64,000 nt of DNA from Panopea generosa (lineage: Eukaryota > Mollusca > Bivalvia > Adapedonta > Hiatellidae): the NCBI GenBank assembly GCA_029582155.1, contig CM055899.1, positions 82,402,556 to 82,466,555 of the forward strand. The letters run 5' to 3'. The notes below the pieces were generated by a model. It had not been told where the DNA came from. It saw nothing but the letters and a program-made list of their open reading frames with translations, and did no database searches. This document shows, piece by piece, positions 24,069 to 35,690 of the stretch (within the stretch, counting starts at the first letter, position 1; each line of letters opens with the position of its first letter). Made by a program: the position numbers and the translations under genes.

Positions 24069-26574
24069 TTTCCAATATCATCAGATATTAAAATTTATAT
24101 GTAATATTAGCAATGCATACATAATATAGAATAGTATACGTAACCCTCTGGTGTGTATTAAATGATACACTTTGGATTATTGATTTGAAATATTTACTAG
24201 ATTATAAGGTTTATATTAACTTGAAAAGACATATAAAGACTAGCATAAATAGACTGCACAGAGCATAACTAAACAAAACACTTATAGTAAAACACATGTC
24301 AATAATCGACAGAGGAGAACCGGCGCATGCTTGTAAATATCGCCAAGAAACAATGAAAGTCTTGCCACTTGGACAAACTTGGCTTTAATGCGCTGATAGA
24401 GGATTATTTACCCCCATCCCGATCTATTGACCAAAATAAATTAAATAATTAGGTTAATATTTTTTTTTCTGACTAAACTACAAAAGTTTAACTTTTTTAA
24501 TACCCAAGCTGTTGTAAAATCCGTGGACTATCAATATGACCTTAGTTTTACATTAAGGAACAATAAATACACTTGTGGTAAACAGGTAAGACAGCCCTTT
24601 AACACCTATTGTAACTTTTTAACCGAAACTATCCCCCCATCTTTCCTACCTTTACTCACATTAAATTTCAGTATTAACATTATTAGAGTTGACCCCCAAA
24701 TGACCATTACCTATAAAAATGGTTTAAAAATTAAAAATGTATGGAGGGACATTTTCATCATCCAGGAACATTTTCACCATCGCCAGGGACCATTACGTTC
24801 AGGGCGATACACCCCCACCCTTCATAAACCGTAACCGATCATTTAAGTATGAATAAGATATGCCTGTGAGGTGCAGAGCGAAACATCCTCCCTTAATAAA
24901 CCGTATTTCTGGCGCCGCTTATGTTTTTTTAACGGACGATTAAAAGGTTATTGAAAAAAAATAATACTTTTACAAAATTATATTCATTTTGAAAAACGAT
25001 TACTTAATTTCAAAACTTTGATTAATTTTTGTTAAGTTACCATTAAATGTGTTTTATATTATTTTTTTAAGGTAACATTACTCTAAAATGAGCTAGCTAT
25101 GACAAAGAAGAGAAATGCTTTTGGAAAAAAGAAAACAATAACAAAGTTTTTTTTCCAAAGAGTATAATGCTAAACATGTAGGTTAGCCCAAATATCAAAT
25201 ATTGAAAGAATTTTAGTGTTTTTCATTAACAAAAGTTAGGGCCATGGTGATTGAGCTGTGGCCATGACATTTGAGAATTCATGGCCGAAGGGACATAACC
25301 ATAAAAATAACTACTAAGTTTCTAGTTGTTGTAACTTGTTGCCAGAATTGAAACTTTCATTTGAAGTAAAAATGTTTTGAAGGTGTTAACTTAAGATGCA
25401 GTTTTGATGGAGAAATTTGTGTGAAACAGGAAGAAAAACTGTTTTAATAATATATATATATATATTTTTCTAACTCCATTTATTCATGTTGATTAAAATT
25501 AATACTAGTAATTTGATGACCCCCAGATTTTTAGTTAGTGGGTCATCAATGACAACCAAAAAAAGTGGAGCTGGAGAAAACACTGTAGAGATACTATGGG
25601 AAACTTATTTGTGCAAAAATATTGATCAGTCTGAGTTCTGAAGCATCATTTAGTCATAGCAAATAAATTATCCCTATGAGTAGGGGTCTGAAGTATGTTC
25701 AAATAAAATTCGTACAAATCAAGGGATTAATATTTATAGGGACCCTGTTAGGGGACTTTGAGTTTTATAAAGGATTGTATTGACTTTTACTGTCACATAC
25801 TAGAAATATGGGGAAAACAGAAATCTTTCATTTTCACATCCATGTGTACAAAAAAACTACCAATTTAAAATCTAAAGCATTGTTTGCTAATAGCAAATTA
25901 CCTATGAATGTGCGATTGAAGTTTGAGCAAGTGAAGGGGCTTGGATAAAAAGGGGTCCGGTAAGGGAACTTTATTTGTTTTTTACAGAGAAATTGTATGG
26001 TCATTTGAAGTATTTTGATATCCTTTTAATAGTTATTAAAGTTTTGATTAATATGAGTGTGGTGTAGGTAATTATGCCAAAGGGGTTCAGACGATCCCCA
26101 AAACATTTTTGTTAAATACTGTGAAATTTGAAAATTTACTATGGCAACCATAAGGCAGTATTCTTCACAGGCTGTATGGGGCCTCTTGTAGGAATAGTGA
26201 TTTACACTTGATGAACTGCATCAACATGTTTTGTCATCTGCCTGGCATACATTAGTGAAACTTGGCATGTATCTCTGGAGTATATAACTGTATAAATATG
26301 CCCCCACTCCCTTTTTGTTTTTTTTATATATGTATTGATAAAGTGAATAATGAAAAAAACACAAAATACAACTTAACAAGAGCTGTCGGAGGGACAGCAC
26401 GCTTGACTATTGCGATGCTGTTCTAAAACAACATCTATTTCGGAAAAAAGTTTTGAAATAGAACACAATTATATAAAAACTACTGGGAAGTAAACTTAAG
26501 CTATACTCATTGCTTGTATATTGAAAACAAATTAGCAAAATAATTCAACAACAATATTTATTTTTATTATCAAT

Positions 26575-26575
<1 letters not shown>
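24069..26575. other. unannotated, with an imperfect internal duplication
   Basis: No gene is supported. A 103-codon frame at 24523-24834 lacks recognisable domains. Two diverged blocks resemble each other in order: 25640-25765 and 25872-25985 share ATAGCAAAT(AA)TTA/TACC, TATGA, GGGG, AGGGACC/GGGGTCC, and TTAGGGGACTTT/TAAGGGAACTTT. A hairpin-like GCTGTCGGAGGGACAGC occurs near 26384. Confidence 0.4.

Positions 26576-26650
<75 letters not shown>
26576..26650. repeat. (AT)n microsatellite, about 37 units
   Basis: An uninterrupted alternating AT run of roughly 75 bases. It is self-complementary and could form a cruciform. Length is likely polymorphic and is an assembly-sensitive point. Confidence 0.97.
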
Positions 26651-26653
<3 letters not shown>

Positions 26654-26950
26654 ATAACAACAATTGGAATGGATAGCTTATATTGTCTTAGTATTATTTT
26701 ATTTAACATTTTTATTTAGCATTTAGTTACACATGATGCCTATGTTAATAACCAAAGTGGCATAAATGACATCTTGTATTTGTCTCTTGTTATCTCTTAT
26801 CCTGGAGAGTTATATTTCTTACCTTCCGTGTTTCTAGATCTGTTGGAGTTGTTACCCATAAATAGTAAAGATATTGATTAACATGCTTGTTTCTCCCCAA
26901 AATCAAATGCATTCTCTTGGAAAGATATAACAAATCCAGTAAAAGAATGG

Positions 26951-27184
26951 GTTAATGCCATTTTCAACACAATTCAGGTTATATGCGGCATATCAAGTTT
27001 TATTGGTGGAAGAAGACCTCGGAATGAATCTTGAGTAGAACCACCATTCTTCTACATGTAACTGGCAAATTTTCACATAATTTTTTTTGCCAATCGGGAT
27101 TGGAACCTCTGACTTAAGCGATGAGAGGGAAGTGATTTTGAGACGATGCCTTTAACTGCCTTAGACTACCTGGCCACGGAGGAC
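26951..27184 (-). mobile_element. tRNA-Leu/Ser-like SINE, family A copy 1
   Basis: On the minus strand the tRNA-like head reads CCGTGGCCAGGTAGTCTAAGG (A-box region, rc near 27161-27181) and GAGGTTCCAATCCCGAT (B-box region, rc near 27094-27110). The body follows with GAATGGTGGTTCTACTCA, CACCAATAAAACTTG and ATAACCTGAATTGTGTTGAA. The same head-plus-body order occurs at 44911-45100 and 55680-55904. Promoter boxes are partly mutated. Confidence 0.7.
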
Positions 27185-27289
27185 CCCAGTAAGAGAATTT
27201 TATCACTTAAATTACAGTTAACAACTTTGTTTTGCTTCGAGAAAGCAGAAAGCACTTCTGCCTATATAATTGATTAATTTTGTCACTTT

Positions 27290-27615
27290 ATTTTTTCAGA
27301 AAATGAAACGCCGGCAAGCTACCCTGAAGAACAAGACCTCATACACAGAGGATGTGCAGAATAAATGTTCTTCCATATTAACTGTCCATTTTATGTCGTC
27401 GGAAGAAGAAGTGGAGTCAGAAGGAGAATAATTTTTTGTCGTCAAAAAACTAACGTGGATGTCTGCAGAGACCACAGGTTATCTGAAAGAACTAGATAGA
27501 AAGGCAGCAGAAATTGAAACGAGCCAGGGAAAAAGGCAGAGACTAAAGAGAATGCGTAGTTAGACGCTGTCTGAAAGAAGGTTGCCAGATGTCACCGATA
27601 ATTAGTTATGGGCAA
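27290..27615 (+). pseudogene. decayed exon-like coding segment
   Basis: An acceptor-like TATTTTTTCAG ends at 27300 and an ATG follows at 27304. One frame then runs about 110 codons to a TAA near 27636, interrupted by TAA at 27430, TAG at 27562 and TAG at 27601. Between these stops the translation stays protein-like: MSSEEEVESEGE, then FFVVKKLTW, then GYLKELDRKAAE and GKRQRLKRM. From memory, an acidic MSSEE-type stretch followed by a W-rich segment and a GKRQ/AKRQ basic stretch occurs at the C-terminus of uncharacterised, probably transposon-associated proteins of corals and molluscs. I cannot name the family. Three in-frame stops argue for a relic. Confidence 0.4.
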
Positions 27616-30600
27616 TTAATGAATCTGATTCTTCGTAAGAAATTCAACATTTGTGCAGAGCTTATTTATTGTCTTTTTCATTAATTAATGTAGTTTGTTT
27701 TAAATTTCTATTGAAATTGTCTGTTACCTTTTTCAGTATTAATTCTTATTTGTATTGTTGACATTTAAAACCAATGCCATTTAAAATGATATCTGATAAA
27801 CTTAATGGCTTCATTGAGCAGATATTTTACGATGTGTGTTGCTAAAATTTCCATAGTACTTTGAATAAACAAAGAAAAGATTTATTCTCCCTGCTATCAC
27901 AGGAATAATATAGTATACCTAAAAAAACAACCAAAACGGATCCGAAATTCATCAATTACGTTACAAAGTTGGCTGAGAAAGTCATCCAAATTTGGCAAAT
28001 TCGAGACAACTACGCAAACCTTTTGTTATTATCTGTGTAATGATGTTGGTCATCATAAAAAAGTATGCATATTTATACATTGTAGGACAATATTCAATTT
28101 GTCAGTCATGAGTACAAAAACAGTTGCAATGATAATGATTATGCTACCCTCCTTTTTTTAGAAAGAGGATGGGGTTATTTCACCCAGCACAGAATAATTA
28201 TTTGTCTTTCCTTCTTTGTCTTTCATTACATGTAGTATACATTATCAAACAGAGTTCATAATGTTTTTTGGGGTTTATTCAAAATATTTTTGGTCATTAC
28301 ATGTCCTTAAAATATATTCTCTGTGTGATTACAAAGAAAAAAAAGAAAAAAAAAAGAATTTACATACCTATCCAACCCTAAATGGTATGAGTCGGAAGTG
28401 GCAAACATACAATTTTCTTAGGGTGGCCTAACTTTTTTTTATCATATGTACCTATAAACAAAAGTATGTATATTCAAAAATGCAAGCAAGCTATGTACTT
28501 CAATATAAGTTTATATTGATATAACAAAAAAACATTGCGTTTTCATGGAAATATTTGTTGCAGTTATTTGTGATCTCGCACTGAAATATGACGCATCATC
28601 CCATAAAAATTATACATTTAGCTCCATAATAATTTAGGTCAACATGTGTCCATAGTATGCTGGTTATTGCCATTTGTATTATCCATTCTTTTTATTCCTT
28701 TGGTTAATTCTCGTTCAGATGGTGTAATTTTGAACACCTTGCATGTGTCCGATTTTGGCCATTGAATTGTTTAAAGATTGAGGGCATTAGAAGCTGCTTT
28801 TTGCATTTCATCCGCTTAAGACTCGCACCTATTTCTTATCTAGTCAACCTTGTATTCATCTACTTTATGATGTTCAACTTTGAAATAAAGTGTATTGTGA
28901 AACAATACTACACAATGAACTTTCTTTAATAAATGTTTAAACTGTTGCAGCGAAAATTGTGTTTCTTCACTTCCATGAGATTTAAACAGTAATACCTATA
29001 CTTATTAATGGTATATCTGTAATTCTTTGTACAGATAATGCCAATATTTCCTAATGTCGTTCCCATTAAATGCTTATCATGGGAAACTATCAGTTCCAAG
29101 AAATCTCATCCCAATGAGATATTTAGCAAAATTTTAATATCAGTAAATTATCAGAAAGTTTATAATAATTAAACCTTTTTGTGTTCTATATTTATAAACA
29201 TTTTGTTTTTTTAAATAATTAAATTTTGTTATCTAGACATTGGATAACAATTGAATTTAATATCATATGATTTTGTAAAATTTAATTAACTGACATTCAA
29301 AATTAAATCATGTAAAGATGCATTAAATTCACATATTTCATCAGATTTATTATAACCTTCAGGATTTCATGAAATTTCAGAGCGACTTAAATACCAAAGA
29401 AAACTGGGAATATCATGAAAAATTAAATGCTTATTATATTCGAAGTAAATTACCGAATTTAGTTTACATTAAATTCACTACGATGCAATTAAATTCGTAA
29501 TTTGGTTATAGTTTAGGAGACATTTGATTTCAAAGTTAATCCCAAATTCCATGCAGTGTAATTATTGTAACAAGGCGGCGTTGTCAGATAATAAAACTGC
29601 ATAGCCTATATAAAGACAGGCTGGCAGTTATAAAATCGATTAAGTTACTGCTTTGAATAAAAAACAAAACAAATGAGGTTAATCGGATCTCAGCGTAAGT
29701 TAATGGTTTATTTGTCCTTAAGGTTGGAGTTTTGAATCACATAACGGCAAATTAACCGTATCAATCACAGACGATATATTTGAGACGCTGAACGAATTCT
29801 CTTCGGCATGCAATGCGCTTACTTGTTTATCTATGAATTTACTGAACCGTGGAGTTTAAATAAAAATATGTATGCTTAATTATACAGATAGATAGAGTAG
29901 GATTATGTTAAAATGACTATAACAGCATTTTAAGACATATGTCAGCGAATAAATGTGGTTTAGATTCTGATTATTTGTTTATCCACCCATGCAAATATTT
30001 CTTTCAGATAAATGTTTTTATGTCACTTTCGGTTGTGAATGATATTTTCTACAATATTTGTTAACATGTATATAATATATAAACAGTTTAGTTTTATAAG
30101 TAGCATAGTGAAGTAGAGTATTTCTGTGGTTCCAAAGTACAGATAAGATATTGTTCCAAAGTACAGATAAGATATTGTGAAAGGTGCATACATTCATTAT
30201 GTTATACATATAAACAATTAGAAAAAAAAATGGCACCCGGTTCATTGGGCACCAAGATAATCAAGAAAGTAATTATATACACAATTAGTAAATACTGCCA
30301 TTATATACATAGGTTAACTAGGAAGTACAAAATCATGACAAAATATTAGCAAACCCTGTGTATTTATTATTGTCAGTATCGACGGCTATTATAATAAATA
30401 TGTTACATGTAATACTATTAGAATACAGGTGATACATAATACACCAACAACAACAATACATAACTGTTACGGAAGCATGATGGGATTATGTGATTCAGAT
30501 CGTACAAGTTTCAAAAGCTATTTTCCGTATTCTTTCTAAATAATGTGTTAGATATATGGATTAATTGCTTCATTGTTAAACGTATGCCAAATATATGTAC

Positions 30601-31152
30601 TTATATGAATACAATATTGTTTAATCAAATACTACTTGAGGTATTAATTCTGACATAATAGTACATATAACATGTACATGCATAAGTTTCTCTAACACTA
30701 CGCTGGACGGAAGTGGATAGTGTTTTGATAGCTCACGCTAAATATTTCAAATAGCTAACACACTGACCATATCGATAGGTCATGTGCTATGTGATATGTT
30801 AATTCAAATTCAATTGACGGCAATGATTGAACAGGTAGAAATCAACAGACATAAAAACGCAACGCTGGCGTTAGCTCTGTCATTTATTTTAAAAGTAGTA
30901 CTTATATGAAAGTTGGATTACCAAATAAACAGATACGTATTTATAAACGATGAGATGTTCATTACATTCGTGAGAATTTCTAATGAAATTACCATTTTTT
31001 AACTTATCGATATATTCTCATTGATATTCTTATTGATATTCAGCATTTTACGGTATTTTTACGTCAGTAATATTGTTATGGTATCATTTATAACATGCAT
31101 ACATAGGTAGAGCCGCAGCAGTGACATTTTGATTGGTAGCTATGGAAAAATT
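27616..31152. other. no supported gene
   Basis: AT-rich DNA with short chance frames only. A 24-bp perfect tandem duplication (TTCCAAAGTACAGATAAGAT plus ATTG) lies at 30130-30153 and 30154-30177. A purine run of A and G occurs near 28333-28356. Confidence 0.45.
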
Positions 31153-31184
31153 ACAAATGTGTCTACGTAAAATTCATGGGAAAT

Positions 31185-32790
31185 CGTTATTTCAACAACA
31201 ATGTCTACCATACGTTATTTTAGCCTCAATGTCTACCATACGCTATTTTAGCCTCAATTTCTACCAAACGTTATTTCAGCCTCAATGCCTACGTACGTTA
31301 TTTCAACCTCAATGTCTACCATACTTTATTTCAGCCTCAATGTCTACCATACGTTATTTCAAACTCAATGTCTACCATACGTTATTTCAGCCTCAATGTC
31401 TACCATACGTTATTTCAACCTCAATGTCTACCATACGTTATTTCAGAATCAATATCTACCATACGTTATTTTAGCCTCAATCTTTACCATACCTTATTTC
31501 AGCCTCAATGTCTACCATATGTTATTTCAGCCTCAATGTCTACCATACGTTATTTCAGCCTCGATGACTACCATACGTTCTTTCAACCTCAATGTCTACC
31601 ATACGTTATTTCAGCATCAATGTCTGCCATACGTTATTTCAACCTCAATGTCTACCATACGTTTTTTCAGCCTCAATGTCTACCATACGTTATTTCAACT
31701 TCAATTTCTACCATACGTTATTTCAGCTTCAATGTCTACCATACGTTATTTCAACCTCAATGTCTACCATACGTTATTTCAGCCTCAATGTCTACCATAC
31801 GTTATTTCAGCCATAATGACTACCATACGTTATTTCAGCCTCAATGTCTACCATACGTTATTTCAACCTCAATGTCTACCATACGTTATTCCAGCCTCAA
31901 TGTCTACAGTACGTTATTTCAACCTCAGTGTCTACCATACGTTATTTCAACCTCAGTGTCTACCATACGTTATTTCAGCCTCGATGTATACCATACGTTA
32001 TTTCAACCTCGATGTTTATCTTACGTTATTTCAGCCTCAATGTCTACCATACGTTATTTCATCCTCAATGCCTACCATACGTTATTTTAGCCTCAATGCC
32101 TACCAAACGTTATTTCAACCTCAATGTCTACCATACGTTATTTCAATCTCAATGTCTACCATACGTTATTTTTGCTTCAATGTCTACCATACGTTATTTC
32201 AACCTCAGTGTCTACCATACGTTATTTCAGCCTCGATGTCTACCATACGTTATTTCAACCTCGATGTCTATCATACGTTATATCAGCCTCAATGTCTACC
32301 ATACGTTATTTCAACCTCAATGCCTACCATACGATATTTTAGCCTCAATGCCTACCATACGGTATTTCAGCCTCAATGTCTTCCATACGTTATTTCAGCC
32401 TTAATGTCTACCATACGTTATTTCAACCTCAATGTCTACCATACGTTATTTCAACCTCAATGTCTACCATACGTTATTTTAGCTTCAATGTCTACCATAC
32501 GTTATTTCAGCCTCAATGTCTACCGTACGTTATTTCAACCTCAGTGTCTACCGTACTTTATTTCAACCTTAATGTCTACCATACGTTATTTTAGCCTCAA
32601 TGCCTACCATACGTTATTTCAGCCTCAATGTCTACCGTACGTTATTTCTGCCTCAATGTCTGCCATACGTTATTTCAGCCTCAATGTCTGTCATACGTTA
32701 TTTCAGCCTCAATGTCCGCCATGCTTTATTTCAACATCAATATCTACCATACGTTTTTGCAGACTCAATATCTACAAAGCGTAATATCTA
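31185..32790 (+). repeat. 28-bp minisatellite, main array, about 57 units
   Basis: The unit is TCAATGTCTACCATACGTTA followed by TTTCAGCC or TTTCAACC. As 28 is one more than a multiple of three, every plus-strand frame reads the same cyclic 28-residue peptide (containing STIRYF, VYHTLF and CLPYVIS). All three frames therefore stay open, one of them for 499 codons at 31285-32784. This is a numerical property of the repeat, not evidence for a protein. Variants (TCGATG, TCAGTG, CCTACC for TCTACC) cluster around 31920-32290. Confidence 0.97.
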
Positions 32791-32844
32791 CGTGCGTTAC
32801 ACATGTGTCCCTGTAAAATTCATGGAAAATTATATTAAGTAACC

Positions 32845-33056
32845 TCATCAATGTCTACCATACGTTATTTCAGTTTTAATGTCTACCATACGTTATTTCA
32901 GTTTCAATGTCTACCACACGTTATTTCTGCCTCAATGTTTGCCATACTTTATTTCAACCGCAAGGTTTATCACACGTTATTTCAACCTCAATGTGTACCA
33001 TACGTTATTTCAGCCTCAATGTTTACCATACGTTATGTCTACCGTACGTTATTTCA
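32845..33056 (+). repeat. 28-bp minisatellite, second array
   Basis: About seven more diverged units of the same 28-bp repeat, separated from the main array by ~55 bases. The separating DNA (32799-32835: ACACATGTGTCCC, then TGTAAAATTCATGG) is a copy of the left flank of the main array (31153-31190: ACAAATGTGTCTACG, then TAAAATTCATGGG). The array ends in ordinary sequence at about 33057. Confidence 0.9.
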
Positions 33057-33899
33057 CGCAAATGTTTCATGTTTACATTGAAAATGTAAACGCGCTCACA
33101 GTAAAATGTTGGCTGAAGGGAAATGGTACGAAATCGTCTTTACAGTTAGCAAAACACCGGTACAGACGATGATATTGATTAGTAACGTTTCCGGAAAGTC
33201 ATTTGCTGCGTAACCTCTAGTGCACAAGTGGCAGAAATGGTGCACTTAGGGACGAGCATCCATATTCGATGATGACAGATGTGATCACCATGTGTTAAAA
33301 TTGTGCAAACGTGACGTTGACTTGGTAAAAAATATCTTCGGCGCGAAGCGTCGTAATACCGTCTATAACATTTGCTGGGAAACGCTAAATGTGGTACAGA
33401 ACAAAGCTCATGATACTTAGGAAGTCACTTAGATGTTGTGTTTCAACCATTTCAAGAAGTGTATACAATGGAAGAATTAGTAACATAATGATAACAAAGC
33501 TATCCTGCTGTGCCGTACATGTCACGCAATGTACATGTCTTTGAAATGTTTTTTTTTTTTGAAAATACATTTTCTTCAAATGTTAAATACAGTTTCAGTT
33601 AAATTAGATATAACACAAAGAAAACAAAACAATTAATCTGACGGGTCATTTTCAATGGATGAAATTATATATAAAATTTACATTATTGATATTAGTCTAA
33701 TTGTTTTATTATTTGTGTTTTGGTGTTTTTTAATACAATTATATGAGTTTAAACTAATTATCTTTATTTCTAAATGATGTATTTATTTTAACTCGCTTTC
33801 TGTGAACGCTATGATCTTCGGCGGCAACGTCACAATCTGTGTTTAGCTTTCGAAACTCATTAACATTTGATATTTATGTTATTGAGATTTTACATTAGA
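33057..33899. other. no recognised feature
   Basis: No gene or repeat supported. Short minus-strand frame at 33385-33579 without a recognisable motif. Confidence 0.4.
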
Positions 33900-34310
33900 T
33901 GCATTACATGAGCTAAACAGGGTTTTATGGCACCTTCGCGCAAGGTTTCTTTGATGGTTAATTCTGGGCTTTTCAATGTTCTTTATAGCCTGAGATAACA
34001 AAGTTTAAGTGTTATTAACAACTAAAACGAACGTCAGTCCACTCCTCAAAATTGGGCGTAAAGTCTTTAAATTGTCAACACAAATTAACGTTCAAAGAAG
34101 AATAGTATTGTTCGACTTAAATAGATTCAACGTCAACATGTTTAATGTGATAATAGGAGTTCAGTCTCGTTAGAATAATAATGATTTTAAAAAGAATGTT
34201 AACACATGGATATCAATCGTTTTACAAATTTGTATATCTTTCCTATTTTCGTTGACTTTACATTAACAATCATGACTGTTTTAGAGTAGCATTGCGTCAT
34301 TTGAAGAACG
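33900..34310 (+). repeat. diverged local duplication, copy 1
   Basis: Homologous to 35278-35690 at a shift of about 1.38 kb. Ordered matches include CTAAACAG, GCACCTTCGCGCAA, TTTGATGGTTAA, AGCCTGAGATAA, TTTAAGTGTTATTAACA, CTAAAACGAACGTCAG and, further on, CAACATGTTTAATG. No reading frame is shared. Confidence 0.7.
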
Positions 34311-35277
34311 GCATTCAAAACTATATTTCTACATATATTTTTGTGCCAACCGAGAAACATGCAGGCTAAAAAATGATAATATTATTTGACATTACGTGTC
34401 ATATTTCTTTTGACACTAACTGGTAGCACTAATGCTTATACATCTGCACCAACCACCAAATCCAATACTGCAAATACACATAACGAACAGTGAAAACATT
34501 CGGACACAGCTATAGAGGATGTACTTAATGTGTTACATAAACACAAAGAAAGCGTGATTCATAGGAAATTGTAGTCCATGCACTATTACTATACTTTCCA
34601 AATTGTTAACTTCATGCTTTGCTTTGTTAACTGCATACATAGTTGTTCTTTAAATGCTACTTCTGTTATTGTTATAACTTCTTATTTTTCTTGATATCCC
34701 AATGAATAACGATAAATATTTTGTTATTAAAAGCACGTAAAATTTGTTGAAAATTTAATCAATTTTTTGGTTTTGTATATGCTACTGTGACAATAAGAGA
34801 AGAATGAAATAAACAGCATAAGTCCGTGCAGTGTTAACCCAGGCGGAATTGAATGCTATATCATTTGGTTATCGGTCATACAATGTAAACTGAGCAAAAA
34901 AACGTTTGAGTAAGTTTCTGTTTTGAAACGTATGCTTTGTTACCGATGTAGATGAGTATTATTCTAGATAACTAATAGATAGGCATTCCTTTCAAAAACA
35001 ATTAATATCAACGTCATTTAAGACAATATAATAAGCAGTATTGGCCTCAGAGTAAGTGGATAAGGGTCTTAAAATATTACTAAATTACATCTTTTTCAGC
35101 ATTACAATTGGCCATCTTCGAATCACCAGAAATGGATTGATTTCAGTATTTCATAACAAGGCGCGTGTAAATGTATCAATGAACGATCTGATCCGTTACG
35201 ACATCATTTCAAGCTGTATCTAGATTTCTGAATACTTTGAAAATAGGTATTTATTACTTTGCTCTTTTGCATGTCAA
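34311..35277. other. no recognised feature
   Basis: The stretch between the two duplicate blocks. I did not find its counterpart after the second copy, so the duplication may be limited to about 400 bp or the rest has diverged. Confidence 0.4.
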
Positions 35278-35690
35278 TGATTGAATGCAAACTAAACAGA
35301 GATGTATGACACCTTCGCACAAAAAACCTTTGATGGTTAAATCGGGGCATGATTCTCCTGACAGCCTGCGATAATCACATTTAAGTGTGATCAACAGCTA
35401 AAACGAACGTCAGGCCATTTCTGATGATTATTCGCTAAGCATATAATAATTCAGCAAAAGGAAATGTTTAGAGAAACAAATAATTGAGTTTAATACATTT
35501 TATAACTGTAACATGTTTATTGCGATATATAAAGTTTAATTTCGTTACAATAAAAATGGTCTGTAATGTCGTTTACATATAGTGTTAAATTGTGTACAAA
35601 GATGTACAGCTTATTCATTGCTTTTATGTTACAGTTACAAACATGTCTGTTTTTTAGATGTTCAAAAGCAACGCGCAAAGTAGCATTTCG
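35278..35690 (+). repeat. diverged local duplication, copy 2
   Basis: Counterpart of 33900-34310: CTAAACAG, ACACCTTCGCACAA, TTTGATGGTTAA, AGCCTGCGATAA, TTTAAGTGTGATCAACA, CTAAAACGAACGTCAG, TAACATGTTTATTG. Substitutions and small indels are spread evenly, which fits non-coding sequence. Confidence 0.7.

Noticed and set aside
24523..24834. 103-codon plus-strand open frame
   Set aside because: No recognisable domain, AT-rich chance composition, ends in a locally repeated CGATACACCCCC-type stretch.
26377..26440. MITE end with hairpin GCTGTCGGAGGGACAGC
   Set aside because: The motif looks like a common bivalve repeat to me, but no matching opposite terminus or target duplication was found in the window.
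31133..33172. 499-codon and shorter plus-strand frames in the 28-bp arrays
   Set aside because: All three frames read the same cyclic peptide due to the 28-bp period. No domain or flanking coding sequence.
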